The position numbers were made by a program, and so were the translations under genes. From contig CABMDX010000267.1 of assembly GCA_902385025.1 (NCBI GenBank), positions 1-9,277 on the forward strand: a DNA stretch of 9,277 nucleotides, given 5' to 3'. Positions 1 through 6,408 of the stretch are shown here, one piece after another; position 1 is the first letter of the stretch, and each line of letters begins with the position of its first letter. The notes below the pieces were generated by a model. The model worked only from the letters and a program-made list of their open reading frames with translations, ran no database searches and had not been told where the DNA came from. The stretch comes from an uncultured archaeon (GTDB lineage Archaea > Halobacteriota > Methanosarcinia > Methanotrichales > Methanotrichaceae).

Positions 1-242
1 AGCTTGCCTGTGATGCTGGGATTTGATTTCAGCCCCTCTGCAAGCTCAGCTGAAGCTTTCGGCACTTGGAGCGCCTCGAAGAGCCCTGCCTCAACAGCTG
101 TTGAGATCGCATAAAAGGCATCCATGGATGAAGAGAGATTCCTGGGGGGATTTGACCTGATATCTGATCCTAAGACCAGATCCAGATTCTGCGTTACATT
201 GTCGAGCATATCTATCACTACGTACCTTGGGCCTAGTTGCAT
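1..242 (-). CDS. SAM-dependent methyltransferase, N-terminal part (runs off left edge)
   Basis: Read on the minus strand from ATG at 242, the frame stays open for 80 codons to the window edge. The protein begins MQLGPRYVVIDMLDNV and holds the stretch DAFYAISTAVEAGLFEAL followed by KASAELAEGL. This alternation (a helix with 'A...GLF', then a short helix-turn-helix-like 'AELAEGL') is typical of the N-terminal dimerisation/winged-helix domain of class I O-methyltransferase-like enzymes, which precedes the SAM-binding Rossmann fold. The catalytic fold itself lies outside the window, so substrate and function cannot be named. No Shine-Dalgarno is visible before ATG 242, and internal ATGs at 209 and 125 are alternative starts; the first would lose only 11 residues. 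The gene is divergent from the kinase across a long spacer. Being a coding gene is fairly sure; the family is moderately sure. Confidence 0.65.
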   Translation of the reverse strand, partial: MQLGPRYVVIDMLDNVTQNLDLVLGSDIRSNPPRNLSSSMDAFYAISTAVEAGLFEALQVPKASAELAEGLKSNPSITGK

Positions 243-329
243 ATTATATGAAATTACAGCAATTTCGTAAGAATACATCATACATAAAAAGATATCGGTG
301 ATTAACAGAATCGAGTTGATTGAGATGAA

Positions 330-368
330 AAATGCTGGAAAAAGATGATAAGGATCGTCCCAGCATTT
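330..368. repeat. Inverted repeat, 9-bp perfect stem, 21-nt loop
   Basis: AAATGCTGG (330-338) is matched by its exact reverse complement CCAGCATTT (360-368). The loop is 21 nt. There is no T-run straight after it, so it is not an obvious terminator; it may be part of a structured RNA or a protein-binding site. Confidence 0.5.
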
Positions 369-421
369 CCGTGAGTGAACCTTCACCAATAACGAATAAA
401 GGGCATGCAAAATATCATGCG

Positions 422-438
422 TCCATGAGGCTCATGGA
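422..438. repeat. 17-bp palindrome (8-bp arms, 1-nt centre)
   Basis: TCCATGAG, a single G, then CTCATGGA forms a perfect 8-bp dyad with odd spacing. The single-base centre is too tight for an RNA hairpin loop without losing pairs, so a dimeric DNA-binding regulator site is the more natural reading. It lies in the spacer divergent between the methyltransferase and kinase genes. CATGCG occurs on both sides of it (416-421 and 445-450). Confidence 0.45.
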
Positions 439-563
439 GGATCCCATGCGGCAAGATCTGACTGCCTCACGTATTGAGTGAATTTATCTAGACGGACGGC
501 TTAATTGCAGAGAAAGCCAAAATTTGAGGTATCTCAAGAGATATGTAGAATCTAAAGTATAAG

Positions 564-618
564 TCAGGAAATTGAACTGCAACAGGCGCCAGTTCAGATG
601 AGGTGAGAAGCATCCTGA
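564..618. repeat. Nested hairpins in spacer
   Basis: An outer pair TCAGGA (564-569) / TCCTGA (613-618) encloses an inner pair TGAACTG (573-579) / CAGTTCA (590-596) with a 10-nt loop. A small hairpin, TATCTC/GAGATA (530-535/538-543), lies just upstream. Nested pairs like this fit a folded RNA element better than a simple operator, but no covariation can be tested here. Confidence 0.35.
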
Positions 619-655
619 TAGAAGGAATACCTCGAGAAAGAAGCGTTAACGTATG

Positions 656-695
656 ATGGGAAATGACCGCTATTCCAAAGAGCCCATGGTTTTTT
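656..695 (+). terminator. Weak hairpin plus T-run, possible terminator
   Basis: ATGGG (656-660) pairs with CCCAT (683-687) and is followed at once by a T-rich tract with six Ts (690-695). Archaeal termination relies mostly on T-runs, so this could end a short transcript from the structured spacer. The stem is only 5 bp with a long loop, so the call is weak. Confidence 0.2.
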
Positions 696-820
696 ATTTG
701 GCAATAAATTAAAAAAATGTAAATTCAAACTACCAAAATGAATAATAATGAATAACAGGAACATATAGTTCGGTCTGCAAATCAGTATAGAGATCTGAGA
801 TGATATATAACCATAAGAAA

Positions 821-825
821 AGGAG
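821..825 (+). promoter_or_regulatory. Ribosome binding site of the hybrid kinase
   Basis: AGGAG lies 8 nt before ATG 834 and fixes this start. The TATA-like ATATATAA at 803-810 is too close to serve a transcript that includes this site, so the true promoter probably lies further upstream in the AT-rich 700-770 part. Confidence 0.6.
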
Positions 826-833
826 CACGCTAA

Positions 834-3137
834 ATGCATTCCAAGCCACCGAAAGCCAATAAAAATCTCCCTGGGACACCTACACAATGCAATGGAGAAA
901 CGGAAAAATTGCAGAGCGACCCACAATTATTTAAATTTATTATAGAATATGCTCCTTTTGGGCTGGCTCTAATAGATGAATTTGGAAATTTTTGTCAAAC
1001 TAATCCAAAATTTAAAGAATTATTTGGTTATGATCCAATTGAGGTCTCGACCGGAAGGGAGTGGTTCAGAAGAGCATACCCTGATCCTACCCAAAGACAT
1101 GATGTGATCTCATCATGGATTAATGATTTAAAAGGCGCCCTTCCTGGTGAGAAAAGGCCAAGAACCTATGCCGTAACATGCAAAGATGGAACTGAAAAAA
1201 TAATAAAATTCACAGCAGTTAAACTTAAAAGTGGCAAAGATCTGCTTACATTAGAAGATATAACTGAAAGTAAAAAGTCTGAGAAAGCCTTGCGGGAGAG
1301 TGAAGAAAGATATCGCCTATTCTTCGAGACATCAAAAGATTGCGTTTTCATAACTTCTAAAGATGGAACCTGGATTGATTTCAATAATTCAGCAGTTGAG
1401 TTATTTGGCTATACCAATCGAGAGGAGTTCTCGAAAGTTAGAGTAGTTGACCTTTATGCAAATCCAGAAGATAGAGAAAAACATCTTATATTTATAAATG
1501 AACATGGATTTTCAAAAGAATACCCATTGGATTTAAGGAAAAAGGATGGTACCATTTTCCATGCTTTGGTAACTTCAGTCAGATTGCAGGATGAGACAGG
1601 CAGTACTGTAAAATATCAAGGAACTATCAGGGACATTACTGAACGCAGGGAATCAGAAAAAGAGCTAAAAAAAGCCCATGATCAGCTGCTTGGAATCATA
1701 GAATTTCTGCCAGACGCAACTTTTGTAATTGATCGCAATAACAGAGTGATCGCCTGGAATCGAGCAATGGAAGAAATGACGGGGATGAGCAAAAAGGACA
1801 TTATAGGCAAAGGCAATTATGCGTATGGATTTCCATTCTATGGAGAACCAAGGCCAATTCTGATAGATCTCATAGATAAAAGCGATGAAGAGATCGAATC
1901 GAAATATACAAATGTCAAAAGAAAAGGAAGAGCTATATTTGGGGAAGCTTACGTGCCGTCTTTATTTGGAGGGAAAGGGGCATATGTCTGGGCAACTGCA
2001 TCCCCTCTTTTTGATAGCGATGGCATATTGATTGGCTCTATCGAGTCGATACGTGATATCACAGATCAAAAGACTGGAGAGAAAGCACTGCTCGAATCGA
2101 GAGAATATCTTGATAAGATCATTGACTGCATTGCAGACCCAATATTTGTCAAAGACAGTAAACATATATTTGTTCTCGTTAATTCTGCACAGAGCGCATT
2201 GGCCGGGAGGCCGCCAGGAGAATTTATTGGGAAAACGGACTACGACTTCTTTCCGAAGGAACAGGTGGATGTTTTTTGGAAGCAAGATGACCTCGTCCTC
2301 GAGACCGGTCAGGAAAATGTAAATGAGGAAGAGATCACAGATGCAAAGGGACGTATTCGAACTATAGTAACCAAGAAGACCTTATACACGGACAAGTCGG
2401 GAGAGAAATTCATTGTAGGGGTAATAAGAGATATTACCGAAAGCAAAGAGGTAGAACAGGAGCTTCGAGATAAGGACTATCTGATGGCGGGCGTTGCTCT
2501 TGCCACAAACGTTCTTCTTACCGAGAAGGATTTAAAATCTGCTATCAATCAAGCCCTCGAGCTCCTATGTGCGGCCGCAAATGTTGACCGGGTCTATGCC
2601 ATTAAGATTCACGAGCCAGACATCAGCAAGTTCACTGCTAACCTGTGTTATGAGCGCGCAAGAGATAAAACAAAAGTCTGCATGGATAAATCTAAAGCAT
2701 GCAGTCTTTACAGATATCTGGCCTCATCTCATTGGTATGAAACGCTCTCTTCAGGTCATATGATCAAAGGTCTCATTCGGGATTTCTCTGAATCTGAGCG
2801 GATTATGCTTGAGTCTCAAGGTGTCAGGTCCATTTTGGTCATACCTATCTCATTAGAGAGCAAGTTTTGGGGATTCATCGGTTTCGATGACTGCAATTCA
2901 GATCGCACCTGGAATGGTATCGATTTATCAATTCTTCAAGCCGCGGCAGCCTCTATAGGGGGTGCTATTACCCGAAAGTATGCAGAAGACAATCTCAGAG
3001 AAGCCAAAGAAGCAGCAGAATCTGCAGCACGGGCAAAATCAGAGTTTTTGGCCAACATGAGCCATGAGATACGGACTCCTATGAATGCAGTTATAGGCTT
3101 GACAGGCCTTCTCATGGAGACTGATCTGACCATGTAA
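834..3137 (+). CDS. Sensor half of hybrid histidine kinase (4 PAS, GAF, HisKA helix 1)
   Basis: This 767-residue product has four PAS domains, each ending in the PAC-like motif 'I(R)DIT(E/D)': about 30-147 (LEDITESKK), 155-273 (IRDITERRE), 283-415 (IRDITDQKT) and 423-540 (IRDITESKE). A GAF domain follows at about 555-720 ([25 protein letters not shown] in its N-terminal part; [18 protein letters not shown] near its end). A coiled-coil linker with [19 protein letters not shown] leads to the HisKA H-box SHEIRTPMN, with the phosphoacceptor His at residue 744. No transmembrane segment is visible, so it should be a cytoplasmic sensor of small ligands, redox state or cofactors. The PAS ligands cannot be told from sequence. 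The product ends after the first dimerisation helix and lacks the ATP-binding domain, so alone it cannot autophosphorylate. The start is supported by AGGAG at 821. Confidence 0.85.
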   Translation: MHSKPPKANKNLPGTPTQCNGETEKLQSDPQLFKFIIEYAPFGLALIDEFGNFCQTNPKFKELFGYDPIEVSTGREWFRRAYPDPTQRHDVISSWINDLKGALPGEKRPRTYAVTCKDGTEKIIKFTAVKLKSGKDLLTLEDITESKKSEKALRESEERYRLFFETSKDCVFITSKDGTWIDFNNSAVELFGYTNREEFSKVRVVDLYANPEDREKHLIFINEHGFSKEYPLDLRKKDGTIFHALVTSVRLQDETGSTVKYQGTIRDITERRESEKELKKAHDQLLGIIEFLPDATFVIDRNNRVIAWNRAMEEMTGMSKKDIIGKGNYAYGFPFYGEPRPILIDLIDKSDEEIESKYTNVKRKGRAIFGEAYVPSLFGGKGAYVWATASPLFDSDGILIGSIESIRDITDQKTGEKALLESREYLDKIIDCIADPIFVKDSKHIFVLVNSAQSALAGRPPGEFIGKTDYDFFPKEQVDVFWKQDDLVLETGQENVNEEEITDAKGRIRTIVTKKTLYTDKSGEKFIVGVIRDITESKEVEQELRDKDYLMAGVALATNVLLTEKDLKSAINQALELLCAAANVDRVYAIKIHEPDISKFTANLCYERARDKTKVCMDKSKACSLYRYLASSHWYETLSSGHMIKGLIRDFSESERIMLESQGVRSILVIPISLESKFWGFIGFDDCNSDRTWNGIDLSILQAAAASIGGAITRKYAEDNLREAKEAAESAARAKSEFLANMSHEIRTPMNAVIGLTGLLMETDLTM

Positions 3138-3155
3138 CAGCGCTATTATCTGGAT

Positions 3156-4154
3156 GTGATCAGACGCAGTGGGGACTCGCTGCTATCGGTTATAAATGAT
3201 ATACTCGATTTCTCAAAGATCGATAGTGGTAAAATGGAATTGGAATCCGTGCCGTTTGATTTGGAAATGTGCATAAAGGAGGCCCTAAATCTTGTGCAGC
3301 CAATTGTCTCGAAAAAAGGCTTGAATATGACATATATAATTGCCGAAGGCACTCCTCAAGCGATCATAGGGGATCCTACAAGGCTTAAGCAAGCCTTAAC
3401 GAACCTGCTCAGTAACGCCATTAAATTTACCGACAAAGGTGCGATATCAGTTTCAATCTCGAGCGATAAACTCAGTGATAAAAGTCGCGAAATCTGCTTT
3501 TCGGTAAAAGATACTGGAATTGGAATTCCTGAAGAGAAGATGAGTCGTCTTTTTCAATCATTCACTCAAATAGATTCATCGACTACACGCAGGTATGGGG
3601 GCACAGGGCTGGGTCTCGCCATAACCAAGAAGCTTGTGGAAATGATGGGTGGAAATATTTGGGTTGAAAGCCAATTAGGAACAGGCTCAATCTTTTGTTT
3701 TACAATACAAGCCGATGAGGCATTAATCAAGCCCGCAAATGGAAAAGCAAAGTCCATCCAAGAGAGCAACAATTCAAAGGATCGAAACCATGTTCCTCGG
3801 ATACTGTTAGCCGAAGATAATCCTATAAATCAGATAGTAATAATGAAAATGCTGGACAAGCTCGGATATCATGCGGATGTCGCAGCTAATGGGATAGAGG
3901 TCTTGCATTCCATGGATCTCCAGCTTTACGATCTAATTCTCATGGACGTTCAGATGCCAGAAATGGATGGATTTGAAACCGCAAGAACGATTCGAACGCG
4001 CTGGCCTCTTGAAGATCAGCCGAAGATTATCGCAATTACTGCCTATGCGCTTAAAGGTGATCGAGAGAGGTGTCTCGCAGCAGGCATGGATGATTATATC
4101 AGCAAACCGCTGAAGCTAAATGAGTTGCGGACGATCCTGGAATATTATATTTAA
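3156..4154 (+). CDS. Catalytic half of hybrid histidine kinase (HisKA helix 2, HATPase, receiver)
   Basis: This fragment continues the kinase frame after the TAA; the first start codon is GTG 3156, giving 332 residues. It begins with the second dimerisation helix (SGDSLLSVINDILDFSKID), then the HATPase_c fold: N-box with LSNAIKFT (Asn83, Asn87), G1 box DTGIGIP (119-125), F-box-like LFQSFTQID (132-140) and G2 box GGTGLGL (148-154). A short linker leads to a receiver domain (about 214-332) with the acidic pair Glu220-Asp221, phosphoacceptor Asp264 in LMDVQMPEMDG, Thr295 and Lys317 in SKPLK, so all receiver key residues are present. No Shine-Dalgarno precedes GTG 3156. A good AAGGAGG lies at 3276-3282, 11 nt before an in-frame GTG at 3294, which would yield HATPase plus receiver only. 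Whether it is translated separately is unknown; otherwise it is the dead 3' end of a broken gene. Confidence 0.75.
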   Translation: MIRRSGDSLLSVINDILDFSKIDSGKMELESVPFDLEMCIKEALNLVQPIVSKKGLNMTYIIAEGTPQAIIGDPTRLKQALTNLLSNAIKFTDKGAISVSISSDKLSDKSREICFSVKDTGIGIPEEKMSRLFQSFTQIDSSTTRRYGGTGLGLAITKKLVEMMGGNIWVESQLGTGSIFCFTIQADEALIKPANGKAKSIQESNNSKDRNHVPRILLAEDNPINQIVIMKMLDKLGYHADVAANGIEVLHSMDLQLYDLILMDVQMPEMDGFETARTIRTRWPLEDQPKIIAITAYALKGDRERCLAAGMDDYISKPLKLNELRTILEYYI

Positions 4155-4222
4155 TTTGCAGGATCGCGAATGACGAAGCGAGAAGTCCACATCCTTTAGC
4201 ATGTAATGCTGTTCAAGTCCAT

Positions 4223-5155
4223 CTAATCTGCTTTTGGGAAACCTACTATATCCACCGTCTGCGAAGCAATCTTTATGTTTTCCGATTTCTCGATGCCTTC
4301 AAGAATTTTCTGGCTGATTTTATTGCGGATCGTTCTCCTTTGTCTGGCAGGAGTTATATATCGAGCTGTCAGCTCTATCCAGTTGTCCGTCAACTTAACA
4401 AACACCTCCGCATTCATCGAGCCTCCTGAAAGAAAATACTTAAGTTCCATATGAGATATCTCCTTCTTGGCAAGTTCCTCGACCGCCTTGGTCTCCTGGC
4501 TGATAGCTTCAACTATAAGCGTTCTTGCGGCCCTCCAGTCACTGCTATACGTTATTGGAAATGATACTTCATCCCAGAGAAAATCAAAATCCTTTGTAAA
4601 ATTATTAATAATATTGAATAAAACATAGCTATTCGGGATTATGGAAAGCCTGCCTGTGGGCTGGTCAGCGGCGACCCACTCGCTTATCTCCATTATAGTT
4701 GTATAAAAAATATCGATATCGATCACATCACCCATCTTGGAGCCTATCTCGATTCGATCACCTACTCTATAGATTTTGAGGAAAAATATGCTCAAACCGC
4801 CCACAAAATTTTTGGCGACATCCTGCATGGTCAGGGTGAAGGCAGCGGCCACAAGGCCAAAGCCCAATACGAGGGACTGCAAATCCTCCACCCAAATGAT
4901 CCAAAATACAAAAATATTAAGTAAAATATATAAAAAGTAAAAGCTCTTGGAGATGTAATATCTTCTCTGAGGATCAGCGATTTTGGTTATATATCTATCC
5001 TCAAAAAAGAGTTTAAAAACAAGATAAATAAATACTAATACGATAATTGTGGCAATTCCTCTGGTCAAATGGACGTTTTGATACCAATAATTGGCCAACC
5101 ATAACAATCCGGCAATTGATACAAGCATTGCAGGATAAGTCCAGTTTCGTGGCAA
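4223..5155 (-). CDS. Small-conductance mechanosensitive (MscS-family) channel
   Basis: The 310-residue protein is a membrane channel of the MscS superfamily. Hydrophobic segments lie at about 8-25, 33-51 and 71-89, followed by the pore-lining helix at about 93-126 (GFGLVAAAFTLTMQDVAKNF, then VGGLSIFFLKI). The MscS beta domain starts right after it with YRVGDRIEIG and MGDVIDIDIF, and the cytoplasmic vestibule part contains SIIPNSYVLFNIINNF. Channels of this type open under membrane tension and release solutes on hypo-osmotic shock. The pore helix is less glycine-rich than in the classic MscS. The start is TTG (5155), the only good option: GAGGG lies 7 nt upstream, and an in-frame stop lies at 5177-5179. 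It converges on the kinase gene with 67 bases between, and is divergent from the ATPase-MscS pair, whose channel is only distantly similar. Confidence 0.9.
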   Translation of the reverse strand: MPRNWTYPAMLVSIAGLLWLANYWYQNVHLTRGIATIIVLVFIYLVFKLFFEDRYITKIADPQRRYYISKSFYFLYILLNIFVFWIIWVEDLQSLVLGFGLVAAAFTLTMQDVAKNFVGGLSIFFLKIYRVGDRIEIGSKMGDVIDIDIFYTTIMEISEWVAADQPTGRLSIIPNSYVLFNIINNFTKDFDFLWDEVSFPITYSSDWRAARTLIVEAISQETKAVEELAKKEISHMELKYFLSGGSMNAEVFVKLTDNWIELTARYITPARQRRTIRNKISQKILEGIEKSENIKIASQTVDIVGFPKAD

Positions 5156-5162
5156 GATTATG

Positions 5163-5167
5163 CCCTC
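5163..5167 (-). promoter_or_regulatory. Ribosome binding site deciding a TTG start
   Basis: On the minus strand GAGGG (5167-5163) is followed by 7 nt and then TTG at 5155. No ATG or GTG exists between the upstream in-frame stop and this TTG, so the site supports a TTG start for the MscS-family gene rather than the internal ATG at codon 10, which would cut the first membrane segment. Confidence 0.6.
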
Positions 5168-5233
5168 ATCTTGATTTTAGCTTTAGTGGGTGATTTGAGC
5201 ATGCAATCTTAATCTAAGTTTCGATTGATTTTC

Positions 5234-5252
5234 ATAATGGGCCATCCATTAT
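5234..5252. promoter_or_regulatory. Palindrome 1 in divergent spacer, candidate operator
   Basis: ATAATGG (5234-5240), 5 nt, CCATTAT (5246-5252) is a perfect 7-bp inverted repeat. It lies in the 185-base region between two divergent transcription units, about 80 bases from the minus-strand MscS start and about 90 from the ATPase start, where one regulator could act on both. Confidence 0.4.
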
Positions 5253-5253
5253 A

Positions 5254-5266
5254 CAAAGCTGCTTTG
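5254..5266. promoter_or_regulatory. Palindrome 2 in divergent spacer, candidate operator
   Basis: CAAAGC, a central T, GCTTTG is a perfect 6-bp dyad that begins one base after palindrome 1 ends. Its sequence differs from palindrome 1, so the two are not copies of one binding site; they may bind two factors or form one composite site. Confidence 0.4.
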
Positions 5267-5303
5267 ATATCGGTTAAAGCGGGGAATGGTTCAACCAATC
5301 GCA

Positions 5304-5313
5304 ATATTTTTAG
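5304..5313 (+). promoter_or_regulatory. Possible TATA box of the ATPase-MscS operon
   Basis: An A/T stretch ATATTTTTAG lies about 30 bases before ATG 5341, the distance expected for an archaeal TATA box serving a leaderless or very short-leader mRNA. This fits the lack of a Shine-Dalgarno before ATG 5341. AT-rich stretches are common here, so the call is weak. Confidence 0.25.
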
Positions 5314-5340
5314 ATGATAGCTGCATAATTAAAGTTAAAA

Positions 5341-6408
5341 ATGTCTTCGCCCCAGTGTGTCATCAAGGAGAGCGGCTATTCTCCGGAATTATTTGGATAC
5401 GAAGAAATTCTCAAGAACATAGAGGAGGCAGTCGAAAAGCTGGATTCGAGCGCAAGATCCAATATTGCCATAATTGGAGATCCCTTTTCAGGACGCAGCG
5501 AGCTGCTTCATAAGATATCTGAGCTCTGCCAAGGAAGAGAATCCAAGATATTTTTCAGCCGCCTGGTGGGAGATGAAAATTTTCTGCACATCATCGAGAA
5601 ATCCGGGGATATCGTGCTTGTAGACGACTGCCAACTTCTTTTCTCCCGCAAGATAGGAGGATTTAGGAAGCTTGATCTTTTTCTAAACATTGTTGCCTCA
5701 TCCAATAAGCTGTTCATCACCACCTGGAACCAGTTCTCCTGGAATTATCTGCGCTTCTTGTATCCGCTGGAGAGTATTTTTTCATTCAGGATCGAGCTTC
5801 CACGGCTCGGGCAGATGGAACTCAAAAATTTGGTTATGAGCACCTGCGAATGGCAGATGACCTTTGTTGAGGATAAGAAGATAAGGAAGGATCAATGGCT
5901 TGTGTTTTCCGAGCTTCCAGTTGATTTGACGCTTTTTAAAAGAACCTTGCGGATTCCTGTACCCAGGCTTGATTATTCTGCACTAAGATCCCGTTTTCCG
6001 GCAAAGATCGGATCATCCGAACCGGAGAACGAGACCTCTGTGGAAGATAGAGTATTCCAGCGATTAAAGGATGCATCGGAAGGAAACCCTGGCGTGGCCA
6101 AGGCTATCTGGAAGAGGAGCACTCCCAAAGCAGAAGGCTCTATCACGCCGGAAGATATAATCAAGCCTCAGTACAAAATTGATCTCGATTACGACCAGGC
6201 ATTCTTGCTGTACAATATCCTGTGTATGGAGTGCGTCAGTGTTGAGGAACTGACGGGCATAATTGGTCATAATGCCAATGTAAATAGGTTTATCCAAGAT
6301 CTGAAAAGGACCGGCCTGATCTCTATCGAGAATGAGCTTCTGAGCATCATGCCCGAGGCATTGCACAGCATAGAACGCTACCTGAAGAGCGTGCGGCTGG
6401 TGTGTTAA
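5341..6408 (+). CDS. P-loop ATPase (AAA/STAND-like) with C-terminal helical wHTH-like region
   Basis: The 355-residue protein has an N-terminal FGYEEILKNIEEAVEKL like the lead-in of AAA_16/Orc1-type ATPases. A Walker A-like loop follows at 46-53 (GDPFSGRS), with Arg52 in place of the usual Lys. Walker B is at 91-96 (IVLVDD), with a sensor-1-like strand KLFITTWNQ at 123-131. EGNPGVAKAIW (247-257) resembles the 'G-N-P' helix of STAND/AAA lid regions. The C-terminal part (about 285-350: LLYNILCMECVSVEELTGII, then FIQDLKRTGLISIENELLSI) looks like a winged helix. No signal peptide or membrane segment is seen. ATG 5341 is the first start after an in-frame stop and has no Shine-Dalgarno. Its TAA abuts the ATG of the following MscS gene, so the two form an operon. 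A role as nucleotide-dependent partner or regulator of that channel is inference; a DNA-binding regulator is the alternative. Confidence 0.8.
   Translation: MSSPQCVIKESGYSPELFGYEEILKNIEEAVEKLDSSARSNIAIIGDPFSGRSELLHKISELCQGRESKIFFSRLVGDENFLHIIEKSGDIVLVDDCQLLFSRKIGGFRKLDLFLNIVASSNKLFITTWNQFSWNYLRFLYPLESIFSFRIELPRLGQMELKNLVMSTCEWQMTFVEDKKIRKDQWLVFSELPVDLTLFKRTLRIPVPRLDYSALRSRFPAKIGSSEPENETSVEDRVFQRLKDASEGNPGVAKAIWKRSTPKAEGSITPEDIIKPQYKIDLDYDQAFLLYNILCMECVSVEELTGIIGHNANVNRFIQDLKRTGLISIENELLSIMPEALHSIERYLKSVRLVC

Larger units (their letters stand above)
243..833. other. Gene-free spacer rich in inverted repeats
   Basis: This 591-base divergent spacer separates the methyltransferase start from the kinase start. 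I find no convincing gene: open stretches are short and resemble no family I know. It contains several perfect inverted repeats (330-368, 422-438, 530-543, 564-618) and then a very AT-rich part (about 690-770). It should hold promoters for both flanking genes. A TATA-like T/A run lies near 283-290 (minus-strand sense, TTTTTATG) for the methyltransferase, and AT-rich stretches at about 700-725 and 803-810 could serve the kinase. The density of hairpins would also fit a small non-coding RNA, but no known RNA family is recognised. Confidence 0.5.
834..4154 (+). pseudogene. Hybrid histidine kinase gene interrupted by one in-frame TAA
   Basis: The frame from ATG 834 to TAA 4152-4154 is 1107 codons long and unbroken except for a TAA at codon 768 (3135-3137). 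Both sides are in the same frame and together give a complete, correctly ordered kinase: PAS x4, GAF, HisKA, HATPase, REC. The stop falls in the sequence DLTM-stop-QRYYLDVIRRSGDSLL. Related kinases usually have Glu-Gln-Arg here, so a G-to-T change turning GAA into TAA is the simplest origin. Recoding by pyrrolysine is not an explanation because that uses TAG. The lack of any other damage suggests a recent mutation or a sequencing error. The two halves are also listed separately. Confidence 0.7.

Noticed and set aside
562..656. Short open stretches in the spacer, for example one ending EGIPRERSVNV before a TGA
   Set aside because: They are under 30 codons, broken by stops in each frame and lack a start with a binding site; a gene remnant cannot be excluded but is not supported.
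594..926. 110-codon open frame on the minus strand across the kinase start
   Set aside because: It overlaps the kinase start and AGGAG site, is dominated by Phe/Ile/Cys from AT-rich antisense DNA, and resembles no family.
3135..3137. Recoding of the internal stop as pyrrolysine or selenocysteine
   Set aside because: The codon is TAA, whereas pyrrolysine uses TAG and selenocysteine TGA; a nonsense change or error is simpler.
4198..4210. AGCAT-GTA-ATGCT hairpin between the convergent kinase and MscS genes
   Set aside because: The stem is only 5 bp with no T-run on either strand, so it is too weak to call a terminator.
6064..6366. 100-codon minus-strand frame inside the ATPase gene
   Set aside because: Fully antisense to a well-supported coding gene and without recognisable domains.
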